Both the position numbers and the translations under genes were made by a program. 64,000 nt of DNA. Source: Candidatus Bathyarchaeota archaeon (GTDB lineage Archaea; Thermoproteota; Bathyarchaeia; Bathyarchaeales; Bathycorpusculaceae). Location: positions 434,001 through 498,000 of the forward strand of contig JAOZHT010000001.1 of the NCBI GenBank assembly GCA_026014735.1, read 5' to 3'. The notes under the pieces were generated by a model. That model saw only the letters and a list, made by a program, of their open reading frames with translations, was not told the DNA's origin and made no database searches. Positions 15,866 through 23,815 of the stretch are shown here, piece after piece (within the stretch, counting starts at the first letter, position 1; every line of letters begins with the position of its first letter).

Positions 15866-16651
15866 ATGCGGCAGGTTGACATGACACGGCTTGACTTATC
15901 CGCGGGAGCAGCCACAGCGATGCGTGACTGGGTCGCCGAGGAGGTTCCGTTGAAAATCATCATAAACGATGCTTATACCTTCATTATCTGGTGCTCGCCC
16001 AGCCAGTATAAGGAACTTGCCGTTGGGCACCTCTACGCCGAAGATATTCTGCATTCAATAGACGAGTTAGAATCCATAACATCCGACCAAACACAAAACG
16101 TCTGCCATGTGCAATTCAAAGCTGACATCAACATAGACGAGCGCATGGAGAACCGCCGTCGGGGAGCCCGCATCGTGCCGCTTCTGAAAGCCAGCACCGC
16201 AGCTTACCAGAAAGACCACAAACTCGCGGTGGTAAACTCGGATTTAACCGTTAAAGCCCAGGTTATTTTGGATGCTGTAGCGCAGATGAACCAGAAAGCC
16301 ACTGGGTTCCGGGAAACCGGCGGCTTGCATGACAGCGGCATCTTTACAGCCGACGGCACAATGGTTGCATTCTCCGAGGATGTGGGCAGACACAACACCG
16401 TCGACAAAGTCATCGGTGAAGCATTACTTAAACGCCTTGACTGTGGCGGATGCTTCTTGGTTATCACGGGCAGGGTGCCTGGCGACATGATTTTTAAGGC
16501 GGCTAAGGTGGGGTTGCCTATTTTGGCGTCGGTGGCGGCGGTGCTTAACTCAGGCGTCGCCTCAGCGGAGAAAGCCAACGTTTGCGTCGTGGGGTTTGTG
16601 CGGGGTAAACGCATGAACGTTTACACTTGCCCCCAGAGAATTCTGCTCTAA
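15866..16651 (+). CDS. fdhD: FdhD-like sulfurtransferase, Cys motif absent
   Basis: This 261-residue protein has clear FdhD signatures: GFRETGGLHDSGIF (near 150), EDVGRHNTVDKVIG (near 172), ITGRVPGDM and the C-terminal GFVRGKRMNVYT. FdhD passes sulfur from a desulfurase to the Mo/W-bis-PGD cofactor so that formate dehydrogenases become active. The flexible loop that normally carries the CxxC sulfur acceptor instead reads MENRRRGARIVPLLK with no cysteine; the only cysteines before the core are at about 43 and 80. It follows fwdDBAC closely and no formate dehydrogenase is in view, so the client is probably Fwd. It converges on mobB with a 4-bp overlap. Confidence 0.85.
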   Translation: MRQVDMTRLDLSAGAATAMRDWVAEEVPLKIIINDAYTFIIWCSPSQYKELAVGHLYAEDILHSIDELESITSDQTQNVCHVQFKADINIDERMENRRRGARIVPLLKASTAAYQKDHKLAVVNSDLTVKAQVILDAVAQMNQKATGFRETGGLHDSGIFTADGTMVAFSEDVGRHNTVDKVIGEALLKRLDCGGCFLVITGRVPGDMIFKAAKVGLPILASVAAVLNSGVASAEKANVCVVGFVRGKRMNVYTCPQRILL

Positions 16652-17202
16652 GTGGTTTGCTGCTGCTTTTCCAGCTCTGCTTCAATGAGCCCAATTAATT
16701 TCATGCCTTCCTGGGGAACCTTAATCAGTGGGATACCTTCAAAGCAGCCTTCGCTTGATGTCTGCGCAACCATTCCCGAGGCAGCTAGAATCGGCGGCAC
16801 GGTTCTCTGGAGGGTTCTTTCCAGCTCCGCTGTGTCCTTCGCGGTTACGATTTTTAGGACGTCTCTGCGTTTAGCGATTAAGCTATGGAAGCCCTCGATG
16901 AAGATGATGTCGAGTTTTTCCCTCTCCAGTATCCCCAAGATGTTATCTAAATCCCTAAGTTCCCGCCGCGTTTTTCTGATGACGTCTATTTCGTGGGGTG
17001 AAATAGCTACGACGAATTCAGAGCCCGCCTGTGCATAACGCCATGTGTTGGAGCCTTCTTTATCCATCGAGAAGTTTTCGTGATGAATGTGCTTCACGGC
17101 GCCGACGACGCAGCCTTGGCCTGAAAAATGCGAAATCAAGTATTCTAATAGAGTTGTTTTCCCCGAGCCACTACAGCCAACCGCGGCAACTAATACGACC
17201 GT
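16648..17202 (-). CDS. mobB: MobB, P-loop protein of Mo-cofactor synthesis; non-standard start
   Basis: The protein has Walker A GCSGSGKTT, SHFSGQGCVVGAVKHIHHE and a C-terminal P-loop fold typical of MobB, which binds GTP and aids molybdopterin guanine dinucleotide synthesis. The conventional TTG at 17139 would begin after the Walker A lysine and discard it. The frame is open upstream to a TGA at 17224-17226, but contains no ATG, GTG or TTG before the P-loop. A GGAGG at 17210-17214 lies seven bases before ACG at 17200-17202, giving the natural MobB N-terminus VVLVAAVGCSGSGKTT. I therefore start it at ACG; a base error or mutation from ATG is the alternative. TATA-like TTATAATA lies at 17239-17246. 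Confidence 0.75.
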   Translation of the reverse strand, partial: TVVLVAAVGCSGSGKTTLLEYLISHFSGQGCVVGAVKHIHHENFSMDKEGSNTWRYAQAGSEFVVAISPHEIDVIRKTRRELRDLDNILGILEREKLDIIFIEGFHSLIAKRRDVLKIVTAKDTAELERTLQRTVPPILAASGMVAQTSSEGCFEGIPLIKVPQEGMKLIGLIEAELEKQQQTT

Positions 17203-17492
17203 ATGGTTTCCTCCGTCGGTGACTCAAGCACCCATGCTTATTATAAATTATGCTTCGCTGTTTATGTTTCCATTGAATATCATTAATACTCAAAAATTGA
17301 ATATGAGTAGAAAAAAAGCTGCATATTTTAAGCAATCCCCCAACAGGCGGCCGCCGTCGCCCCGCAGAATTTCAGTCGTTTCCGCATCAATTACTATTTT
17401 TTATATATTAATCCAAGTGGCATCTGCCCGTTGCACCGCAAGCTAAAATTAGCAGTGCACCGTTACGCTGGGAAGGTAACTGGTACATCAGC

Positions 17493-18161
17493 ATGGACTT
17501 AGAAAAGAAAAAACCTTTAGTGCTGCTCTTGGTGTTCGTTTTGCTATTTTCCGGAGTAAGCATCCTCGGCTTCGCCCTTAACGACTTGTCCCCTGATAAC
17601 TTGCGTGTGGCATGCGTCGGCGACAGCATCACTGAGCGAAGTGGATACACCACCAAACTTCAAACGCTCCTCGGAAAAGACTATTTGGTAGGTAATTTCG
17701 GCGTGTCCGGCTCAGCAATCTGTGGCTGTTCCCGTTTGCCCTACATCAACCAGTTCCAGTTTAGCCGTGCTGTTGCTTTTAACCCAGACATAGTGTTGAT
17801 TATGCTGGGCACCAACGATGCTAACCGCGAATTAACCGGCAGCGACCAGAGTTTAGAGGAAGACTACACACGGTTGATCCAATCCTTTCAGTCCTTGCCC
17901 AGCAGCCCCAAGGTGATAATTGTGAAGTCACCGCCGATTTTCACCAGCGAAGGCGACGCATACAACAACACCAACCTCGTCACGAACGTGAATCCGCGGG
18001 TTTCGGTTTTGGCTGCCCAGATGAATCTGCCCACGGTTGACATGTATGAAGCATTCGGTAATCACTCCGAGTTCTTCGCTGACGGTGTGCATCCCAACGA
18101 TGACGGCGCGGCTCTTATCGCCTCGACAATCTGCGACGCCATAACTGATTATCCATACTAA
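17493..18161 (+). CDS. Membrane-anchored SGNH/GDSL hydrolase
   Basis: This 222-residue esterase has one N-terminal helix (residues 8-28) and an outside SGNH domain: Ser45 in CVGDSITE (block I), GVSGS (II), MLGTNDAN (III) and DGVHPND (V, Asp-His). SGNH enzymes remove acetyl or acyl groups from sugars or lipids. A TATA box (TTTTTATATATTAA) lies near 17397-17411, and GGGAAGG precedes the ATG. It is paralogous to the two genes at 48.8-50.2 kb and lies before a membrane acyltransferase, suggesting reversible acylation of surface glycans. Confidence 0.88.
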   Translation: MDLEKKKPLVLLLVFVLLFSGVSILGFALNDLSPDNLRVACVGDSITERSGYTTKLQTLLGKDYLVGNFGVSGSAICGCSRLPYINQFQFSRAVAFNPDIVLIMLGTNDANRELTGSDQSLEEDYTRLIQSFQSLPSSPKVIIVKSPPIFTSEGDAYNNTNLVTNVNPRVSVLAAQMNLPTVDMYEAFGNHSEFFADGVHPNDDGAALIASTICDAITDYPY

Positions 18162-18241
18162 GCTACCCTGTTCCTAGACTGAAAGTGTTATAAACGTAGA
18201 GGGGACATATCAGACTTAGCTAGTTATGTTAAGGGACCGAT

Positions 18242-19321
18242 ATGGATCCTGAGAGCTCGGGGACCTCTCTTCCGGTAGACCTGATACGAACCGTCGCCAT
18301 AGTTCTAGTTATCTTACTCCATGCCGCCATCGAACCCAACCCTGCACTCAGCCAGATGTCACCGGAGGGTGTAGCGCTCTGGTGGACCTCAGACATCTAC
18401 AATTCCATCGCAAGAGTCTGCGTTCCCCTCTTCATCATGCTGACCGGTGCGCTTCTGCTGCAGCCCAGCAAAACCAATGAGCCCCTGGGGGCATTCTTCA
18501 AGAAACGCTGGAACCGCATCGGCATACCAGTGCTGTTTTGGGCAGGGCTCTATTTTATCTGGGACTTTCTTGTCCGCGGAGAAGCCTTAACGCCCACTTC
18601 CTTTGTGCAGGGTCTCCTAGCTGGACCCTACGTTCATTTCTGGTTCATCTACATCCTAATCGGGCTGTACCTAATCACACCCTTGGTCCGCGTATTCGTC
18701 GCATACGCCAGCTGGAAAGTTATCCGGTACTTCTTTCTGCTCTGGATCGTGGGGACCGCGGTGATTCCGCTTCTAACCCTAATAGCAGACATCAGTCCGG
18801 CGGCCACGTGGTTTGGAGAAAGCGTCTTCCTCTTAACAGGATTAGTGGGCTACTTTATTTTAGGTGCTTTCTGGAGTAAACTTAAGCTGCGCATCTGGGT
18901 TTTAGCAGCGATGTTCACGTTAAGCACACTTTGGACGATTGTTGCCACCTATTTTCTGGTGGGCGCCCTAGGCGAGAGCTACAGCCAGTTTTTCCTAGGC
19001 GCCACCAGCTTCAGCGTAATCGTGGCTTCCGTGTCGCTGTTTGGCATCTTAGCCTCCACCTCCAACGTAGCCCTCCAAACACGCTATCCCAACGCCAGCC
19101 GCGTCTTGGCAGTCATCAGCGCAAACACCCTGCCGATTTACCTCCTCCACATCATGGTTCTGGAGACGCTTCAGAGGGGCTATTTGGGGTTCCAGCTTAG
19201 CGTCACCACCCTAAACCCAGTTATCGAGATTCCCCTGGTGACGGCGTTGACCCTGCTGATTTGCTTAGCCATAATTGTTCCGCTGAAAAAGCTGCCCTAT
19301 GTCGGGCGAATTATAGGTTAG
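18242..19321 (+). CDS. Membrane acyltransferase, Acyltransferase_3 family
   Basis: This 359-residue protein has about ten membrane helices. It opens with the family signature DLIRTVAIVLVILLHAAIEP, whose histidine is the likely catalytic residue, and continues with ARVCVPLFIMLTGALLL and RWNRIGIPVLFWAGLYF. Such enzymes carry acyl groups across the membrane to O-acetylate polysaccharides or lipids. It follows an SGNH esterase by 80 bp and precedes a glycosyltransferase, forming a small surface-modification cluster. Confidence 0.87.
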   Translation: MDPESSGTSLPVDLIRTVAIVLVILLHAAIEPNPALSQMSPEGVALWWTSDIYNSIARVCVPLFIMLTGALLLQPSKTNEPLGAFFKKRWNRIGIPVLFWAGLYFIWDFLVRGEALTPTSFVQGLLAGPYVHFWFIYILIGLYLITPLVRVFVAYASWKVIRYFFLLWIVGTAVIPLLTLIADISPAATWFGESVFLLTGLVGYFILGAFWSKLKLRIWVLAAMFTLSTLWTIVATYFLVGALGESYSQFFLGATSFSVIVASVSLFGILASTSNVALQTRYPNASRVLAVISANTLPIYLLHIMVLETLQRGYLGFQLSVTTLNPVIEIPLVTALTLLICLAIIVPLKKLPYVGRIIG

Positions 19322-19378
19322 CAGGCTGGATAATGCAAAAATTTAAACCCCCAAGCGCTGCCTAAACAATAGAGACTT

Positions 19379-20788
19379 TTGACCACAAACGTCGTGTCCC
19401 CGCAAGTTTCCAAAAGATATCTGAGCAGACACACTTACAGCCGATCATCCCTGAAGGCGCTGCTAACCACGTATTATCCGCTCATATGCATCTGCGTCGG
19501 CTACCTTTTGGTTGCCTTCTCCACGGGGCCCTACCATAACGGCGACACCTCCTGGGAATACGACGCCGTAGCGGGGGTACGCCAATACGGCATGCCCTAC
19601 GCCAACGGCATGTACCTGATGGATCAGCCGCCAGTTGGCTTCTACATCCAAGCTGCCTTCTTCGACTTGGTCGGCGCGTCTTTTGGCAACGGCGCCGCTT
19701 TGGTGACGCTGTTTGGTTTAGGCTGCGTGGCTCTGGTTTACTTCATCGGCAAAATCCTCTACAACCCCACAATGGGCTTTTTCGCCTCGCTGCTCTTCGC
19801 CTTCAGCCCCTGGCACCTTGTGCTTTCCCGTAGCTTCCTCATCGATGTCCCCTGCCTCTTCTTTAGTCTCCTCAGCCTAGCCGTAGCCACCGTTGCCGTC
19901 CGCCGAGGCTCTTTTTGGCTTTTCGCAGCCAGCGGAGTCATCTTCGCCGTGGCCTTCAACACCAAACTCTACGCCGTTTTCGTCATTATACCGTTGATAG
20001 CGGCGTTTCTGTATTGGCGCCGCGGAGGCATAGGACGCATGGCGGGTTGGCTAGCGGCGTTTTCTTTGCCTGTGCTTGCCTTCTCTTTTATCTGGTATAA
20101 CTTAATCGCTAAAACGGGGTTAACCTCGATTTTTCTGCATTCCGACTTCTTCACGCAGAGCGTGGATTTGGTGCCCTCATACTTTTTTGTCCCTAACTTT
20201 CTGGTAAGCTACGGGCTAGGTTGGCTATTCATCGACGCCGCTTTGCTCTCGGTCTTTTTTAGTTTGGCGTGGCGGGGGGTGCTGCGTCGCTACCTGGTTT
20301 TTGATGCCGTATGCCTAGCTTTAATTGCCAGCGTAATCGGCGTTAACACGTTTCTGGGTACAACTCTGGACCTTCATGCCCCCTACATGAATGCAATTAA
20401 ATATGATTATCAGGCGCTTCCTTTCTTTGCGCTTCTGGTGGCGGGGCTCGTGTCAAAGGGTATGGTACTGTATAACTTGTCTGCAAGCAAAGCAAAGTCT
20501 CTGCTGTTCAAGGCGGCTGCAATCATCGGCTTAGTTCTGGCGGCTGCCGCAGTCCTCTATAATATGCAGCGGACTAATTTGTTCTCGACTGTGGAATACC
20601 TGATTTTTCGTGTGGAGCCAACCGTGGATGCGGGTTACTCCCTCTTCAACTTCCACCCCACCGCCGCCGGCAGCGCTCTGATGGCTATGCAGTATCTGGG
20701 CTATGCAGTGGCGCTTTCGGGGCTGCTCTGGATAAGCAGACACAGAATAGGCGCTCTGGCGATGCGGCTGACAGGAAATAAACCGTGA
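19379..20788 (+). CDS. Polyprenol-phosphate-sugar glycosyltransferase (GT39/GT83-like)
   Basis: This 469-residue protein has about ten membrane helices and, in the first outside loop, DTSWEYDAVAGVRQYGMPY followed by MDQPPVGFYIQAAFF. These match the acidic and DxPP patterns of ArnT/PMT-type glycosyltransferases, which transfer sugars from dolichol- or polyprenyl-phosphate to proteins or lipids outside the cell. It starts with TTG at 19379 close behind an AT-rich promoter. Neighbouring esterase and acyltransferase genes support a role in surface glycoconjugates. Confidence 0.82.
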   Translation: MTTNVVSPQVSKRYLSRHTYSRSSLKALLTTYYPLICICVGYLLVAFSTGPYHNGDTSWEYDAVAGVRQYGMPYANGMYLMDQPPVGFYIQAAFFDLVGASFGNGAALVTLFGLGCVALVYFIGKILYNPTMGFFASLLFAFSPWHLVLSRSFLIDVPCLFFSLLSLAVATVAVRRGSFWLFAASGVIFAVAFNTKLYAVFVIIPLIAAFLYWRRGGIGRMAGWLAAFSLPVLAFSFIWYNLIAKTGLTSIFLHSDFFTQSVDLVPSYFFVPNFLVSYGLGWLFIDAALLSVFFSLAWRGVLRRYLVFDAVCLALIASVIGVNTFLGTTLDLHAPYMNAIKYDYQALPFFALLVAGLVSKGMVLYNLSASKAKSLLFKAAAIIGLVLAAAAVLYNMQRTNLFSTVEYLIFRVEPTVDAGYSLFNFHPTAAGSALMAMQYLGYAVALSGLLWISRHRIGALAMRLTGNKP

Positions 20789-20814
20789 GAAAACTTGCGC
20801 CTGGTCCAGCGGTT

Positions 20815-21819
20815 CTATGCTGTGAACGGCAGGAAATACACAATTAACGCTAACAGCACAAACAGCACCGCCAACATAATGATGGAGTATGTCGAGCGCC
20901 GTTTTGCCTCGCCCTTCTGGTAATATTTGCTCGGCGAGACCCCCAGAAGCCGCAGCATCAATGTGCAGCCGAATTCTAGCCCAAGCAGGTACACCAGCGT
21001 TAACACGAGGGCGCTGACAAAGAATATTTCGTTTGCCAATGCCAACTCGATGCCCGCGACGGTGGCGGGGGGAACAAGCGCCACCGAAATCACCACGCCA
21101 AAAAGGTTCTCCGGTAGCTCCGTGCGGAGTGCAAGCCCCGCTGCTATGCCGATTACCAACGCGATGAGCACGTCGAATATGCTTACGTGAACTTGGATGA
21201 GTATCTGCTGAGTGGTAGGCAGCGAGATAAATTGGGACGCGATGAAGGTGGTAAGCGCCGAAAGCAGAATCACCGCGGCGAGCAGCATCAGCACGATGGC
21301 TTGGCTGTTTAAGAGCTTTTTTGGATGCCCCAAATTCGCGTTCACCGCCAAGGCATTCACGGGTCCAAGCAGCGGAGGAATAAGCATACCGCCTATAATG
21401 ATGATGACGTTGTCTAGGAAAAGCCCCGATAGAGCAATCAACGTTGCCAGAAGCGTCGTAGCCAGCAGGTCCCAGGTTAGATGGGTGTAGCGTTGGGTGC
21501 TCTCGACGAGTTCCTCGGTGGGGTTAAGGGCGGATTTGGCTTTCGATGCCTTTTCCTTGAGGCGCTCGATGAAACTCGACGTTACCCCCTCGACGACTAA
21601 CATGCTGACCATGTTATTTTTATGCCGCAGGTCAATCACTGATGAAACCTTATCCATGGCTTTGGCGGCGAACTCGTCTGGTATCAGCGCGGAGTAGCTG
21701 CTGCATTCCTCATCTTCCACCAAAACCTTGCTGTGGACGTAGAGGAGCCCCATGTGTTTTAGGGCTTTTTCGCCGTCGGGGGCTTCCTTTGGGGTTACGA
21801 TAACCTCGATTTTCTTCAA
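20815..21819 (-). CDS. DUF389 / TIGR00341 membrane protein
   Basis: The 334-residue protein has a soluble N-terminal domain (about 1-110) and a C-terminal block of six hydrophobic helices. The block holds GLFLDNVIIIIGGMLIPPLLGPVNALAV near residue 131 and LALRTELPENLFGVVISVALVPPATVAG near 229, hallmarks of the DUF389 family. Members are widespread in archaea and bacteria and have no settled function; transport has been suggested. It is transcribed alone, convergent to the glycosyltransferase. Confidence 0.82.
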   Translation of the reverse strand: MKKIEVIVTPKEAPDGEKALKHMGLLYVHSKVLVEDEECSSYSALIPDEFAAKAMDKVSSVIDLRHKNNMVSMLVVEGVTSSFIERLKEKASKAKSALNPTEELVESTQRYTHLTWDLLATTLLATLIALSGLFLDNVIIIIGGMLIPPLLGPVNALAVNANLGHPKKLLNSQAIVLMLLAAVILLSALTTFIASQFISLPTTQQILIQVHVSIFDVLIALVIGIAAGLALRTELPENLFGVVISVALVPPATVAGIELALANEIFFVSALVLTLVYLLGLEFGCTLMLRLLGVSPSKYYQKGEAKRRSTYSIIMLAVLFVLLALIVYFLPFTA

Positions 21820-22213
21820 AAAACACCAGACCAGCTTGGAGAACAGCTAAAATACGCGTTATCTAGACTCTCAGGGAACCATAAAACGCTTTCCCATCTA
21901 CAATCAGCCTAAACGCTGCTGCCGCGTTTGCCCTACCGAAAGAGGTTTTTCGACAAGAAACCTTGACTAACCCCGAAAAACCCAGTCAAAGAAATTTGAC
22001 CCAACCACCGAAAAGACTGAAAAGCAAACAGGTTAATACAGAAACCCTGAAACTTTCCCCGGCAGATGCCTAGCCAAACCAGCCAGCAACCAACAAATAA
22101 CCTCCCATAGCCGCCCTGACCCCGCAGCTGCACAGCCAAACCGCTGCGGCATCAGCAAGCGTTGAGCCTATAAATAGAGGGGGGTAGAGTTTGGCAAGCA
22201 ACAGCGTGATTAG
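21820..22213. other. Intergenic region with repeat element A
   Basis: I find no convincing gene in this 394-base gap: its open frames are short, with no ribosome-binding site or family pattern. It contains an imperfect hairpin-rich stretch and, near the right end at 22167-22206, the first copy of a TATA-plus-G-run element that recurs twice elsewhere. Confidence 0.5.
22167..22206 (+). repeat. TATA/G-run element, copy A
   Basis: The sequence has a TATA box (CTATAAATA), then GAGGGGGGTAGAG and TTGGCAAGCAAC. Copies B (30337-30377, minus) and C (54919-54958, plus) share this order. The resemblance to C continues for about 20 more bases (GCTAT downstream). Transcription from it would run antisense into the winged-helix gene that ends at 22214, so a small RNA or antisense promoter is more likely than an mRNA promoter. 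Confidence 0.5.
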
Positions 22214-22468
22214 CTATTCCCAGGCTTCAATCAGCGCCGCCACCGCCTTTGCCTTCGCTGACTCGCCGAAGCGGTAAAGGTGCACGCGGCCATACACCCG
22301 AACCTCCAAGATGCCCTCTGCCTCCAGCAGCCGCAGGTGCTCTGCTGTCGCCGAGTAATTCATGTTTATTTGGCTGGCGATTTTCGAGACGTTTAGCTGC
22401 TGCATCTGATGGATGAGTTTGAGGATTTTCATGCGGGGTTTAGATGAGAAAACCTCTTCCAGCTCCAC
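22214..22468 (-). CDS. ArsR-like winged-helix protein
   Basis: This 84-residue protein is almost entirely one winged helix: RMKILKLIHQ, then LNVSKIASQINMNYSATAEHLRLLEAEGILEV, and a wing VRVYGRVHLYRF. It resembles archaeal ArsR/TrmB-type DNA-binding domains with no sensor domain. Its first base overlaps the last base of orc1/cdc6, so the two are co-translated, and it may regulate or accompany replication initiation. Target DNA is unknown. Confidence 0.75.
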   Translation of the reverse strand: MELEEVFSSKPRMKILKLIHQMQQLNVSKIASQINMNYSATAEHLRLLEAEGILEVRVYGRVHLYRFGESAKAKAVAALIEAWE

Positions 22469-23679
22469 TAAGGCTGCCTCCGCATCGCCTCTATGCTGTC
22501 TGCCATCTGCCTCTCAAGTTCCTCCGCGGGGATGGTTGGCAGCGAAACCCTTGTGCTGCGTCCCCGAGATTCCCCAGACGCCACCTCCGCCTTAAGCACC
22601 CCCAGCCTGGAGAGGTACACGGTGTAGCTGTAGACTTGGGTGTGGCTGTTGGGTTGCTCATCGTATTCCTCGCACACCACCGCGTAGGCCCCTTCAAGCT
22701 CAGTTAAACTTGCGTAGACCTCCTCGTTTTCCTTAAAGTACCGCGCCACCGCCAACAGAAACATCTGCCCATGCAGCCCAAGCGAAGCAAGCTCGCTGCG
22801 ACGCAGACTAGGCACGATGCTGGAAACCGCCTGCCGCACACACTCCGCCTCAACCGAACCCGTGTCCCCTGCGTCAGCGTATTTTCCGGCGCGCCAAAGC
22901 AGCTCGATGCCGAACCGCGCATTCCCCGTTTGGCTGTAGGCAAGTTCAGCGATTAAATCCACCACGTCCTCGCTTACCGCGCCCAACTCGAAGGCTAAGG
23001 CAACGCGGGCACAGAGGATGTCGATGAGTTCTGTTTTTCCGTAGCGTTGCAGGCTTATGATGCTGCGTTGAAGGGTGCTTTGGGCGCTTTCGTCGAGTTT
23101 TGCGGTGGCGTCGAGGTTGCGCATGATGAAGATGAATGAGAGTCGCTGTGACTGGCCCTGCCGCATCTCCTGCAGCCTAGTTAGTTTGTACACTGCATCG
23201 GAGCCCTCCTTCTCGATGAGGCTGTCGAATTCGTCGAGCGCCAGAATCATGGTGGCGTCTTCCTCGTCGAGCACCTGCATAAGCGCAGAGAGGATTTCTT
23301 CGGCGCCGTAGCCACGGGCGGGAAAGTTGGGGCGAAAAACCGAGACTGCACGATGCAAAATAGGCTGCAGCGCACCGCGGAACTCGCGGCAATTCACGTG
23401 AACATAACGGAATTTCAAGCCGCGCCTGTTAGCTTGAGAAGTCAGGTTGGCACCGAAATTCTGCGCCAACGCCGTTTTGCCCGTGCCCACGTCCCCAGTC
23501 AATATCACCCGCTGCGCCATCCGCTGGGGACACCGCAGCACAAACCCGAAAAACTCCATTAGCAACCGCTGTTCTTTTTCGCGGTGGGGCAGCTCCGCTG
23601 GGATATAGTTAATGTCCAGTTTGGATTCGTCTTTAAATACGGTATGCGCCGCCAATTGTTGCCCTTCGAATATGCCCAA
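22468..23679 (-). CDS. orc1/cdc6: Orc1/Cdc6 replication initiator-like AAA+ ATPase
   Basis: The 403-residue protein has Walker A GDVGTGKT (62-69), Walker B LALDEFD (146-152), a sensor region FIMRNLD and a sensor 2 segment NARFGIELLWRAG, followed by a C-terminal winged-helix region. Archaeal Orc1/Cdc6 proteins bind origins and load MCM. It starts at TTG 23679 close to an AT-rich box, so it is probably leaderless. Length is normal. It overlaps the small winged-helix gene by one base. Origins often lie beside these genes, but I see no clear origin-recognition box in the short upstream gap. Confidence 0.87.
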   Translation of the reverse strand: MGIFEGQQLAAHTVFKDESKLDINYIPAELPHREKEQRLLMEFFGFVLRCPQRMAQRVILTGDVGTGKTALAQNFGANLTSQANRRGLKFRYVHVNCREFRGALQPILHRAVSVFRPNFPARGYGAEEILSALMQVLDEEDATMILALDEFDSLIEKEGSDAVYKLTRLQEMRQGQSQRLSFIFIMRNLDATAKLDESAQSTLQRSIISLQRYGKTELIDILCARVALAFELGAVSEDVVDLIAELAYSQTGNARFGIELLWRAGKYADAGDTGSVEAECVRQAVSSIVPSLRRSELASLGLHGQMFLLAVARYFKENEEVYASLTELEGAYAVVCEEYDEQPNSHTQVYSYTVYLSRLGVLKAEVASGESRGRSTRVSLPTIPAEELERQMADSIEAMRRQP

Positions 23680-23815
23680 ATATGTTTTAGGGTTAATATT
23701 ATGTTTTGCAGTCCCAGGCGCCTTTAGGTATCGTGGAGGTTGACTGGTAAGCTGTAAGATTTATAACTACTTCCTACACAATTCATTGAGCGTAACGCGC
23801 AACCGATAACCTGTG

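Noticed and set aside
17087-17446. A plus-strand protein opposite mobB
   Set aside because: It is a shadow of mobB and its upstream gap; no family pattern.
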